From contig DAIDIA010000061.1 of NCBI GenBank assembly GCA_027459565.1, positions 1 to 34,743 on the forward strand: a stretch of 34,743 nt of DNA, given 5' to 3'. The notes under the pieces were generated by a model. That model searched no databases. It worked only from the letters and a program-made list of their open reading frames with translations, and was not told the origin of the DNA. The position numbers and the translations under genes are program-made. Positions 7,481 through 15,295 of the stretch are shown here, in pieces (positions within the stretch are counted from its first letter, which is position 1; each line of letters opens with the position of its first letter). The stretch is from Acidimicrobiaceae bacterium. Its GTDB lineage: Bacteria > Actinomycetota > Acidimicrobiia > Acidimicrobiales > Bog-793.

Positions 7481-8616
7481 GCGAAATGCGGGGAGCACCT
7501 TCTGGTGTCAGCGGATTTCTTTCGATTCGCGAGGTTCTTGACGAATTGGTTGTCGAATTCGATGACGTGACGATATCCAAGATCCGATTCCTTGAGAGTC
7601 GAGGTCTCATCCACCCTGAGCGAACCCCCTCGGGATACCGAAAATTCTACCCGGCCGATGTTCAGCGACTGCGTTGGATTCTTCGTCAGCAGAAGGAGAA
7701 CTTCCTTCCATTAAAGGTCATCAAGCGTCGTCTTGACTTGGAGGACGGTCGCACCCCTGACCTTCCCGACAGTCCATCTCTCTTTGATGACGAGATGGAT
7801 CTCGACGATCGTGACCGAGAGCTCGCCTCGGTTGTTTCCAAGATTCGTCAGGTTGCTCGTGTGGTCACCGGTGCACAGAGCCCCGAACGCGAGTCTGTGA
7901 CGCACCAGGCGATTGTGAATGACTCCGTCTCTTCGATCCACGAAGTCGCCGAAGCGCCTCAGGGGCTTTCGAAGTCCCATCTGGCAGCCGTACCGGCGAC
8001 GACTGCGCTCTCGAATGGATTTGATGACTCAGATCACGAGGAGGCGAGCAGCGCGGGGATGCGCCATCCGAATCACCCTTCTCAGGCGGAGGCGGCCGAA
8101 GGGGGAACAGACCCGAACGGCGGAGCCCCCTCTCGCCAGAAGGCTCAAGCGTCGAACCTCGGCAAGGGTCCTTCGCCCGAGCAGGCTGGTCCGAGTTCAC
8201 CCGCAAAGAACATTTCAAAAGCCAACGTACTTTCAGATGTCTCATTTTCGATAGACGAGCTCGCGTCGGCGACGTCGACATCAGTCGAAGCCATTGCCGA
8301 GCTCGAGGAGTTCGGATTCATCTCAAGCGAGCTTGTCGGTGGGATACCGTGCTTTGATGGCGACGATGTCATTGTCGCAAAGACCATCATCAGCCTCAGG
8401 TCCTACGGTTTGGAGCCTCGTCACCTGAAGTCCATCCGACATGCCGCCGAACGCGACGCCTCGCTATACGGCCAAGTCGTCACTCCACTCTTGCGCCAGC
8501 GCAATCCCGAATCGCGGGCGAAAGCAAAGTCCCAGTTGGATGATCTGGCCGAACGGGGAGTAACGCTCTACGCACAAATCCTCCGTGCCGAACTGCGCCG
8601 ACTTATCGGAGGCTAG
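7477..8616 (+). CDS. MerR-family regulator with long linker (Rv1828-like)
   Basis: 379-aa protein starting inside the FHA stop codon (ATGA), so the two are translationally coupled. The N-terminal part (about 14-90) is a MerR-type winged helix: LSIREVLDELV, ISKIRFLESRGLI and SGYRKFYPADVQRLRWI. Residues roughly 110-245 are a low-complexity, probably disordered stretch rich in Ser, Ala, Gly and Pro. The C-terminal 130 residues hold a second helical domain with a HTH-like start (FSIDELASATSTSVEAIAELEEFGFI), as in Rv1828, which from memory is only about 250 aa. It is not a metal-binding MerR: no conserved C-terminal Cys is visible. It probably controls this gene block, as in mycobacteria, but its target is not shown. 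Confidence 0.82.
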   Translation: MSEMRGAPSGVSGFLSIREVLDELVVEFDDVTISKIRFLESRGLIHPERTPSGYRKFYPADVQRLRWILRQQKENFLPLKVIKRRLDLEDGRTPDLPDSPSLFDDEMDLDDRDRELASVVSKIRQVARVVTGAQSPERESVTHQAIVNDSVSSIHEVAEAPQGLSKSHLAAVPATTALSNGFDDSDHEEASSAGMRHPNHPSQAEAAEGGTDPNGGAPSRQKAQASNLGKGPSPEQAGPSSPAKNISKANVLSDVSFSIDELASATSTSVEAIAELEEFGFISSELVGGIPCFDGDDVIVAKTIISLRSYGLEPRHLKSIRHAAERDASLYGQVVTPLLRQRNPESRAKAKSQLDDLAERGVTLYAQILRAELRRLIGG

Positions 8617-8717
8617 GGACTCCTTCGGGGTCGTTCACGCAATTCACCTCACTGAGGCGGGTCGGATTATGGGCGATATGGCCCAGCGGAACTACCGGGC
8701 GCCAGCGCGGGTCTCGG

Positions 8718-8723
8718 TAGACT
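8718..8723 (+). promoter_or_regulatory. Probable -10 box (TAGACT) for leaderless DUF151 gene
   Basis: TAGACT ends 7 nt before the ATG at 8731, with no ribosome binding site between. The 114-bp gap after the MerR gene therefore probably contains an independent promoter. Confidence 0.5.
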
Positions 8724-8730
8724 TTCAGCC

Positions 8731-9231
8731 ATGCGCGAGGTTCAGCTAACCGGAGTGAGGGTCGACCTCCAGACCAATACGCCGATCGTCTTGCTCGAGG
8801 AAGTCTACGGCGACAGAACTCTTCCGATCTTTATCGGCTCTGCCGAGGCTTCCGCGATCGCATTCGCTTTGGAGGGTGTTGAGGTTCCGCGACCGATGAC
8901 TCACGACCTCATGAACAACCTCCTGGACGAGCTTGGCGCAGAACTTGTCCGAGTGGTGATTTCAGAGGTCAAGGATGGCACGTACTACGCCGAACTCCAT
9001 GTCCGGGCGCACGGTGATGATCATGTGGTGTCATCGCGTCCTTCAGATGCGATCGCACTCGCCATCAGAAGCGGCTCTCCCATGTATGTGGCCGACAGCC
9101 TAATTGAGAACGCGCCCCGTCTCATCGAAGAACCCGAAGATGAAAGCACCACGGACAACGAAGCACCGGAGGAGATCGTCGACGAGTTCCTTGAGTTCCT
9201 CGACAACGTCCGACCAGAGGACTTCGAATAG
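8731..9231 (+). CDS. DUF151 / bifunctional nuclease family protein
   Basis: 166-aa protein of the DUF151 (bifunctional nuclease, BFN) family. Landmarks are PIVLLEEVYGDRTLPIFIG, EASAIAFALEGV, RPMTHDLMNNLLDELGA and SSRPSDAIALAIRSGSPMYV, the last being the most conserved block. Plant members have reported DNase/RNase activity; the bacterial role is not settled. The last 40 residues are an acidic tail (EEPEDEST, EEIVDEFLEFL). It lies between two MerR genes exactly as Rv1829 does in M. tuberculosis, which makes the family assignment firm. The start is a leaderless-type ATG. Confidence 0.88.
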   Translation: MREVQLTGVRVDLQTNTPIVLLEEVYGDRTLPIFIGSAEASAIAFALEGVEVPRPMTHDLMNNLLDELGAELVRVVISEVKDGTYYAELHVRAHGDDHVVSSRPSDAIALAIRSGSPMYVADSLIENAPRLIEEPEDESTTDNEAPEEIVDEFLEFLDNVRPEDFE

Positions 9232-9279
9232 GACAAGCTCTCCCGGTGATCGTTTCGAGCCCTGCCCACGTCGATCTCA

Positions 9280-9308
9280 TTGACGGGCTTTCCCAGTGGT
9301 CCTAGGCT
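9280..9308 (+). promoter_or_regulatory. Sigma-70-type promoter for the second MerR gene
   Basis: TTGACG at 9280-9285 and TAGGCT at 9303-9308 are separated by exactly 17 bp, the best-formed promoter in the window. The predicted transcription start is near 9315, at the edge of the inverted repeat at 9317-9332. Confidence 0.6.
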
Positions 9309-9316
9309 GATCACAC

Positions 9317-9332
9317 TGGCGTAACTACGCCA
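9317..9332. promoter_or_regulatory. Palindromic operator candidate TGGCGTA-AC-TACGCCA
   Basis: Perfect 7-bp inverted repeat with a 2-bp centre, placed immediately downstream of the -10 box, over the predicted transcription start. It precedes the Rv1830-like MerR gene, so autoregulation is the simplest reading. A weaker imperfect repeat, TGGTCC...GGGCCA, follows at about 9336-9352. Confidence 0.5.
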
Positions 9333-9389
9333 ATGTGGTCCATATTGGGCCAGAAGTTAGTGATTTCGCGGGAAAGAGGTCCGGACACA

Positions 9390-9869
9390 ATGACGACCGA
9401 CGCTGAACAGGGATTTCGAGGTACCAAAGTCTGCAAGATTGTCGGAATCAGTTACCGGCAACTTGACTACTGGGCACGGACCGGACTCTTGCGCCCATCG
9501 CTCGAAGAGGCGAAAGGAAGCGGCTCGCAGCGCCTGTATTCCTACGAGGACGTAGTGGAGTTGAAGGTGATCAAGCAACTGCTTGACGCCGGCATCAATC
9601 TTCAACAGTCGCGCCGCGCCATTGCGTGTTTGCGTGACGCAGGAGAGGATCTTTCGCGTTCAAACTTGGTGATAGCGGGCAAACACAGCGTGCTTGCCCG
9701 TTCCGGCGAGGAGATCGTTGATCTGCTTCAGGGGGGCCAGGGGGTATTCAACATTGTCCCGCTCGCAGGAGTAGTCGACGAGGTCAATGCCGCAATTGTC
9801 GAGTTCGCTGAGGCAAAGGCGGACACCCCATCGAGTGGAAACCCTTCGCAGATCTCCATTGCAAACTGA
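9390..9869 (+). CDS. MerR-family regulator (Rv1830-like)
   Basis: 159-aa one-domain regulator. FRGTKVCKIVGISYRQLDYW, ARTGLLRPSLEEAKGSGSQR and LYSYEDVVELKVIKQLLDAG form the MerR winged helix; the remaining residues form a helical dimerisation segment (LLQGGQGVFNIVPLAG). The start is ATG 9390 because AAGAGGT (9374-9380) is correctly spaced before it; an earlier in-frame ATG at 9333 follows the palindrome directly and lacks a ribosome site. Position after the DUF151 gene matches Rv1830 in M. tuberculosis, where this family is linked, from memory, with growth and cell-division control. The upstream promoter and operator-like palindrome suggest self-control. Confidence 0.88.
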   Translation: MTTDAEQGFRGTKVCKIVGISYRQLDYWARTGLLRPSLEEAKGSGSQRLYSYEDVVELKVIKQLLDAGINLQQSRRAIACLRDAGEDLSRSNLVIAGKHSVLARSGEEIVDLLQGGQGVFNIVPLAGVVDEVNAAIVEFAEAKADTPSSGNPSQISIAN

Positions 9870-9936
9870 GTTCTTGACTCGTGGCGCAGTCCAATCGTTC
9901 CCCTAGTCTCGCCGCATCGATACGGATTTCCGAGCA

Positions 9937-10992
9937 GTGAGTCTTAAGCGGAGTCCCCTTCATCAAGAGCACCTCGAGCTCGGAGCCAAGCTCACCGAAT
10001 TTGGTGGCTGGGAGATGCCGCTTTCCTACCCGAGCGGGACCATTGCGGAACATATGGCATGTCGGAGTGGCGCCGTGGCGTTCGATGTCAGCCACCTCGG
10101 GACTGTTCGCCTCGAGGGTGAGGAGTCATTCGCGCTCCTGCAGGAAAGCTTTACGAACGACCTTCGCAAGATCACACCCGGCAGGGCGCAGTACACGCAT
10201 CTCCTTGACCCTAACGACGCCTCCGTCGTCGACGACATCATCGTCTGGTGGGTAGATTCGCATCGATTTGACGTCATGCCAAACGCCTCGAATACCCTCG
10301 GCGTGCGTTCGGTGATCGGCGGAACAGACGTGACATCAAGTCGTTCGATTATCGCCGTGCAAGGTCCTCGGTCTCGCGAGATTGTGGGTCGCAGATTTCC
10401 CGAAATCGCCTCCGTGGCACACTACGGCGTCGCGAGATTCGACTTCATGGGAGCACCTTGCGTCGTTGCTGGGACCGGATATACGGGCGAGGATGGATTC
10501 GAATGTGCCGTTGACGCCGCGGTCGCACGCGAGTTCTGGAGGGAGATCCTCTCTTCCGGAGTGCTGCCTGCGGGCCTTGGCGCGCGCGATACTCTCCGAC
10601 TCGAGGCAGCGTTGCCGCTTCACTCTCATGAGCTGGGACCCGGTATCACACCGTTGCAGGCGGGACTCGGGTGGGTAGTGTCGTGGGACAAAGGGGAGTT
10701 TCTGGGCCGGAAGGCTCTTGAGGCAGAGCGACAGAGGGGAGTATCCCGACGACTGCGTGCACTGTGCTCATCTGGACGCAGGCCGCCACACCCCGGAGAC
10801 CTGATCCTCTCGCGCGGCGAACCCGATGGAATGGTGACGAGCGGCAACTTCTCTCCAGTACTCGGCCGTGGAATTGCGCTCGGATTCGTTTCACCGGATC
10901 TGACGGTCGGAGCCGTGACTGAAATCGAAACTCGCGGGTCACGAACCGAGGCGCTGATCGTTAAGCCGCCGTTTCATCACCTTTCGATTTGA
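9937..10992 (+). CDS. gcvT: Glycine cleavage system T protein (aminomethyltransferase)
   Basis: 351-aa tetrahydrofolate-dependent aminomethyltransferase, close to the usual 360 residues. It begins LKRSPLHQEHLELGAKLTEFGGWEMPL, with MACRSGAVAFDVSHLG a few lines later. The folate-binding core is seen in GYTGEDGFECAV and GLGARDTLRLEAALPLHSHEL. It transfers the methylene carbon from lipoylated GcvH to tetrahydrofolate, releasing ammonia. The GTG at 9937 is the only reasonable start and has no clear Shine-Dalgarno sequence. gcvPA follows after 114 bp. The C-terminal barrel is intact (RTEALIVKPPF), so the enzyme should be functional. Confidence 0.93.
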   Translation: MSLKRSPLHQEHLELGAKLTEFGGWEMPLSYPSGTIAEHMACRSGAVAFDVSHLGTVRLEGEESFALLQESFTNDLRKITPGRAQYTHLLDPNDASVVDDIIVWWVDSHRFDVMPNASNTLGVRSVIGGTDVTSSRSIIAVQGPRSREIVGRRFPEIASVAHYGVARFDFMGAPCVVAGTGYTGEDGFECAVDAAVAREFWREILSSGVLPAGLGARDTLRLEAALPLHSHELGPGITPLQAGLGWVVSWDKGEFLGRKALEAERQRGVSRRLRALCSSGRRPPHPGDLILSRGEPDGMVTSGNFSPVLGRGIALGFVSPDLTVGAVTEIETRGSRTEALIVKPPFHHLSI

Positions 10993-11106
10993 TCCGCGCC
11001 GCCACTCTGGCTATACGCTCTCATGGTCAGTCTCCAGTTGTGTCGAACCGACGAAAACCCGGGATTCGCGCGACAATGACGAAGATCCCAAAAGCAAGGA
11101 AGAACT

Positions 11107-12465
11107 GTGCCTGATTTCGTTCCCCACACCCACGAAGACGTCGTTCAGATGCTCGAGTTCCTCGGCCTTAAGTCGACCGAGGAACTCTTCAGCGCGATTC
11201 CGGAGGCGATACGCCTCGCAGGGGGACTCGCGCTCGACAAGGGTCTCTCTGAGGCCGATGTGGCCGCGGAGTTGGCCAGGATTGGACAACGGAACCTGAC
11301 TACAGGCGCGGAAAGAAATGGACTCGTGTGCTTTGCCGGAGGCGGGTCGTACGACCATGAAATTCCTGCGGTCACCCGGGCACTGGCTGGACGGTCCGAG
11401 TTCGTTACCGCCTATACCCCTTACCAGCCCGAGGTCGCCCAGGGCGTGCTGGAGGCGCTTTTCGAGTACCAGACCTTCATCTCCAGGATCACCGGTCTTC
11501 CGATATCGAACTCCTCGCTTTATGACGGCTCTGCAGCCCTTGTAGAGGCTGTGAACCTCGCAGTTGCCGAGACACACTCGTCTCGAGTGATTGTGTCGAC
11601 GGGAATACATCCGAATTGGAGGCGGGTTCTCGCCACCTTCGCGAAGGGAACCGGGCACGAGATCGAGGAGGTCCGACTCGTCGACGGACTCACCGACTGG
11701 AACTCGGTCCCGGGTGACAAGGGTGGCTGCGTCGTCGTGGGCTTCCCGAACTATGTCGGCGCCATAGAATCTCTCGCCAAGGCGCGTTCGCTAGCTGACC
11801 GTCTCGGCGCGTTGCTTGTCGTGTGTCAAGATCCGGTCTCCGCAGGGCTTCTCCACAGTCCGGGCCTTCACGGTGCCGATGTCGTCGTCGGTGAGGCGCA
11901 AGCGTTCGGCACCGCACTCTCCTTCGGAGGGCCATATCTCGGATTCTTTGCCTGTGCCGAACGTCTTGTGCGGCGACTACCAGGACGACTCGTGGGCGAG
12001 ACCATCGATCTCGGCGGCACACGTTCCTATGTCACGACGCTGCGGGCACGGGAACAGGACATCCGGCGCGAGAAGGCCTCTTCGAACGTCTGCACGAACG
12101 AAACCCTGATGGCAATCACCGCAGCAATTCAGCTCGGATGGCTCGGAACAGAGGGAATCCGCGAAATTGCCATAGCGGGAGCCCGCGCGGCCAACTACGC
12201 ACGAGGGTGTTTCGCCGACGATCCCGACATCTCCTTTGCAACGCATGCGCCAATGTTCCGCGAGTTCGCTCTTCGGTTGCCCATACCTGCCAGCGAGGCC
12301 ATTGATCGCCTTCTTGACGAGGGTTATCTCGCAGGTATCGCGCTCCGCGAGGGCTATGAAGGCACCGATCTCGAAGAGACGATGCTGCTTGCATTCACGG
12401 AACGAAGAACAAAGGAAGAGATCGACCACTTTGCCTCGGCCCTTCGAAAGGTGGTCCGTCGATGA
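11107..12465 (+). CDS. gcvPA: Glycine dehydrogenase (decarboxylating) subunit 1
   Basis: 452-aa N-terminal half of the P-protein, the usual length of the two-subunit type. Recognisable segments include VPHTHEDVVQMLEFLG, CFAGGGSYDHEIPAV, TAYTPYQPEVAQGVLEALFE (a hallmark of the family), LYDGSAALVEAVNLA and FGGPYLGFFAC. With GcvPB it decarboxylates glycine and passes the aminomethyl group to GcvH. The GTG start at 11107 follows AAGGAAG with good spacing. The 114-bp upstream gap carries a TATACGCT box near 11012-11019 that could be a separate promoter. It overlaps gcvPB by 4 bp. Confidence 0.93.
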   Translation: MPDFVPHTHEDVVQMLEFLGLKSTEELFSAIPEAIRLAGGLALDKGLSEADVAAELARIGQRNLTTGAERNGLVCFAGGGSYDHEIPAVTRALAGRSEFVTAYTPYQPEVAQGVLEALFEYQTFISRITGLPISNSSLYDGSAALVEAVNLAVAETHSSRVIVSTGIHPNWRRVLATFAKGTGHEIEEVRLVDGLTDWNSVPGDKGGCVVVGFPNYVGAIESLAKARSLADRLGALLVVCQDPVSAGLLHSPGLHGADVVVGEAQAFGTALSFGGPYLGFFACAERLVRRLPGRLVGETIDLGGTRSYVTTLRAREQDIRREKASSNVCTNETLMAITAAIQLGWLGTEGIREIAIAGARAANYARGCFADDPDISFATHAPMFREFALRLPIPASEAIDRLLDEGYLAGIALREGYEGTDLEETMLLAFTERRTKEEIDHFASALRKVVRR

Positions 12466-14000
12466 CTCAGCAGGCCCCGCGACCGGGAGCTGGCCGCGCT
12501 GCGAGCGCGCCACTGGTCGGCAATGCAAGCGAGCCGACGTTGTTCGAATTCTCGTCTCCGGGTCGACGGGCATATTCCCTCCGCACGACCGGTGTTCCCG
12601 GGCTATCGGCCAAAGAGCTGATTCCCGCAGAATACCTGAGAGACGACGCGCTCGAGCTCGCGGAGGTATCTGAACGAGATCTCGTTGGCCACTTCACGCG
12701 GCTGGCGCATCGGCAGTACTGCGTAGATCTCGGGGCGTATCCCTTGGGATCGTGCACGATGAAATACAACCCCAAGATCTGTGATGAGGCGGCCTCGCTT
12801 CGTTCATTCGCCGGCGTCCATCCGTCCACCCCTGTCCGTGCCGCGCAGGGGTGGATGCAGATTCTCGTGGAGCTCGAAGAGATGCTCTGTTCAATCACTG
12901 GAATGGCTGCCGCGACACTGCAACCCGCTGCCGGTGCGGCCGGTGAACTCACTGGACTGCTTCTCATGCGCGCGTTCCACGAGGCGCGCGGAGACCATCG
13001 CTCGAAGGTCATCATCCCGGACTCGGCCCACGGTACGAATCCGGCCTCTGTAACTCTTGGTGGCTACGAGGTCGTGACAGTAGGGTCCGACGGACGCGGC
13101 TTTGTGAATGTCGCCCAGCTGAAAGATGCTCTCGGTCCAGACATCGCGGGGATCATGCTCACGAATCCCAATACGCTTGGCCTCTTCGAGGAGGACATCG
13201 TTGAGATTGCCAGACTCGTCCACGAGGTCGGTGGCCTTTTGTACTACGACGGTGCAAACCTCAATCCGATCCTTGGCGTCGTGCGGCCAGGAGATATGGG
13301 TTTTGACATCGTGCATATGAATCTGCACAAGACATTCGCCACCCCTCACGGAGGTGGCGGACCAGGTGCAGGGCCTGTAGCAGTCAGCCAACGTCTCGTT
13401 GGATACCTTCCCGGACCGCGACCCGTGCGAAGCGCAGCCGCCTCGGACGAGTTCATACTCGAACAACCCGCTCATTCGATCGGTCGGGTGCATACGTACT
13501 ACGGCAACTCCCTGGTGCTTTTGCGAGCATGGACCTATATACGTCTTAATGGCGCAGAGGGGCTTCGGCGTGTCGCGGATGTTGCCGTGTTGAACGCAAA
13601 CTGGTTACGCGAGAAGCTCCGTGGGTTCTACGATTTTCCCTATGACCACCCGGTCATGCACGAATGCGTCATATCCGTCTCGTCACTCAAAAAGACCACG
13701 GGAGTGCGCGCTCTCGATGTTGCGAAGCGGCTTCTTGAGTTCGGCTTCCACGCTCCAACCGTATATTTCCCGCTCATCGTGGACGAGGCATTGATGATCG
13801 AACCCACTGAGACCGAGAGCCCCGAGACGATCGCTGCGCTGGCCGCGGCGCTTGTCGAAATTGCGCAGGAGGCGGCACGCGAGAGGGAAGAGGGGACGGC
13901 GTTGACCGCTGCGCACGCGCCGAGGTCGACCCCGGTCCAACGAGTCGACGAGGCAAGAGCGGCCCGTCAACTGGTTTCGACATTCGACGCCCGCCGGTAG
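12462..14000 (+). CDS. gcvPB: Glycine dehydrogenase (decarboxylating) subunit 2
   Basis: 512-aa C-terminal half of the P-protein, carrying the cofactor lysine in HMNLHKTFATPHGGGGPG. Other landmarks are YPLGSCTMKYNPK, GMAAATLQPAAGAAGELTG and DSAHGTNPASV. The ATG lies inside the gcvPA stop (ATGA), and AGGTGG stands upstream, so the two subunits are made together in matched amounts. The last 45 residues after the conserved core are rich in Ala, Arg and Glu and are probably a flexible tail. Split P-proteins occur in many Firmicutes, archaea and thermophiles, whereas mycobacteria have a single gcvP. Confidence 0.94.
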   Translation: MTQQAPRPGAGRAASAPLVGNASEPTLFEFSSPGRRAYSLRTTGVPGLSAKELIPAEYLRDDALELAEVSERDLVGHFTRLAHRQYCVDLGAYPLGSCTMKYNPKICDEAASLRSFAGVHPSTPVRAAQGWMQILVELEEMLCSITGMAAATLQPAAGAAGELTGLLLMRAFHEARGDHRSKVIIPDSAHGTNPASVTLGGYEVVTVGSDGRGFVNVAQLKDALGPDIAGIMLTNPNTLGLFEEDIVEIARLVHEVGGLLYYDGANLNPILGVVRPGDMGFDIVHMNLHKTFATPHGGGGPGAGPVAVSQRLVGYLPGPRPVRSAAASDEFILEQPAHSIGRVHTYYGNSLVLLRAWTYIRLNGAEGLRRVADVAVLNANWLREKLRGFYDFPYDHPVMHECVISVSSLKKTTGVRALDVAKRLLEFGFHAPTVYFPLIVDEALMIEPTETESPETIAALAAALVEIAQEAAREREEGTALTAAHAPRSTPVQRVDEARAARQLVSTFDARR

Positions 14001-14093
14001 GAATCCGCGAGCTCGAGCGTCTTGCTGCGTGCTGTTGCTTTATGCAAACAGCTCGCATTAAGCTTCGGTCTTGAAATCGACCGGAGAAGACCT

Positions 14094-15239
14094 GTGAGCA
14101 CAAGGCTCAATCGACTCAAACATGCGCTCTCGCCACCGGAGTGGCGGCGGATCGCGGGAATGTCACTCTTTGTCCTGCTTTTGCACGTCGTCGGATGGGG
14201 CCTCTTCGTCTTCGTGATCCTTCCCGCGCACTATCACCTACTGGGAATCGGAGTAGCAGTCACCGCTTACACCCTTGGTGCTCGGCACGCGTTTGATGCG
14301 GACCATATTTCGGCCATCGACAATACGACGCGCAAGTTCATGGCTGAGGGCAAACGGCCTCTGAGCGTGGGATTCTGGTTCTCTCTGGGGCATTCATCGA
14401 TAGTTGTGGGCCTCGGCATCGCGCTGACGATTGCAGCGAAAGCCGTGTTCTCTCAGGTGAGCCACGGCAACTCGGGTCTTGCGAGTTTCGGTGGAGTCGT
14501 CGGCACTGCAGTCTCCGGATCCTTCTTGTACCTCATCGCGATCTTGAACCTGGTGATCCTGATCTCGATCTCGAAGATCTTCGTTGCCATGCGAAAGGGC
14601 CTCTACGACGAGGACGAACTAGAGGAACAGCTCCAGGCGCGTGGGCTCATGTTCCGGATCTTCGGCAAGATGATGAAGAGCATCTCGGAGCCGTGGCACA
14701 TGTACATCGTCGGTCTGCTCTTTGGACTCGGGTTCGATACTGCGACGGAAATCGCCCTCTTGGCCGCCACGGCGGGTGCGGCTGAATCACGATTGCCCTG
14801 GTACGCCGTACTCGCACTACCAATCCTTTTCACCGCGGGCATGAGCCTGCTTGACACGATCGACGGCTCGTTCATGAACTTCGCATACGGATGGGCATTT
14901 GCCCGACCGGTGCGCAAGGTCTATTACAACATCACGATAACGGGGCTGTCCGTCGCGGTGGCCATGATCATCGGCACGATCGAGATGCTGGGATTGATCG
15001 CCAACGAGGCGCATCTCGGAGGCGCATTCTGGCGCCAGATGGCGACATTCAACATCAACATTGCCGGGATCATCATTGCCGGGATGTTCGTCTTCGTCTG
15101 GATTGCCGCCTTGCTTCTCTGGAGATTCGGACGAATTGAACAACGTTGGGACCGTGCCGCGACGAGAGCGCGCGAGGAGCGACGTATTCACGAAGCGTCA
15201 ACGGTGGCAATTCCAGAGGCCGTCAGCTCCGTTCAATGA
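14094..15239 (+). CDS. NicT/HoxN-family nickel-cobalt permease
   Basis: 381-aa integral membrane transporter of the NiCoT family. The signature RHAFDADHISAIDNTTRK in the second membrane helix provides the H-x4-D-H metal-selective motif, and the other family signatures are present: LGHSSIVVG, LGFDTATEIALL and GMSLLDTIDGSFMNFAYGWAF. It imports Ni(II) and/or Co(II) at high affinity; the choice cannot be made from the sequence. The GTG at 14094 is chosen because GGAGAAG precedes it by about 5 nt; the frame is open to 14022 but that part lacks a ribosome site. The 93 bp after gcvPB hold an imperfect TTATGC...GCATTA repeat (about 14040-14060), a possible metal-regulator site, weakly supported. No urease, hydrogenase or cobalamin gene is nearby. 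Confidence 0.9.
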   Translation: MSTRLNRLKHALSPPEWRRIAGMSLFVLLLHVVGWGLFVFVILPAHYHLLGIGVAVTAYTLGARHAFDADHISAIDNTTRKFMAEGKRPLSVGFWFSLGHSSIVVGLGIALTIAAKAVFSQVSHGNSGLASFGGVVGTAVSGSFLYLIAILNLVILISISKIFVAMRKGLYDEDELEEQLQARGLMFRIFGKMMKSISEPWHMYIVGLLFGLGFDTATEIALLAATAGAAESRLPWYAVLALPILFTAGMSLLDTIDGSFMNFAYGWAFARPVRKVYYNITITGLSVAVAMIIGTIEMLGLIANEAHLGGAFWRQMATFNINIAGIIIAGMFVFVWIAALLLWRFGRIEQRWDRAATRAREERRIHEASTVAIPEAVSSVQ

Positions 15240-15248
15240 ACTGATTCG

Positions 15249-15262
15249 CCCGGCTCACCGGG
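15249..15262 (+). terminator. Short hairpin between convergent genes
   Basis: CCCGG-CTCA-CCGGG forms a 5-bp GC stem with a 4-nt loop, 10 bp after the NicT stop and before the convergent MFS gene. There is no T-tract, so a classical intrinsic terminator is doubtful. Confidence 0.25.
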
Positions 15263-15295
15263 GGGAGGAGGAGGGGAGCACCTCCAAGGACTTCG

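Noticed and set aside
14001..14093. NikR/Nur-type operator before the NicT gene
   Set aside because: Only an imperfect TTATGC...GCATTA was seen; it does not match the spacing of known nickel-regulator sites, so it is mentioned only in the gene entry.
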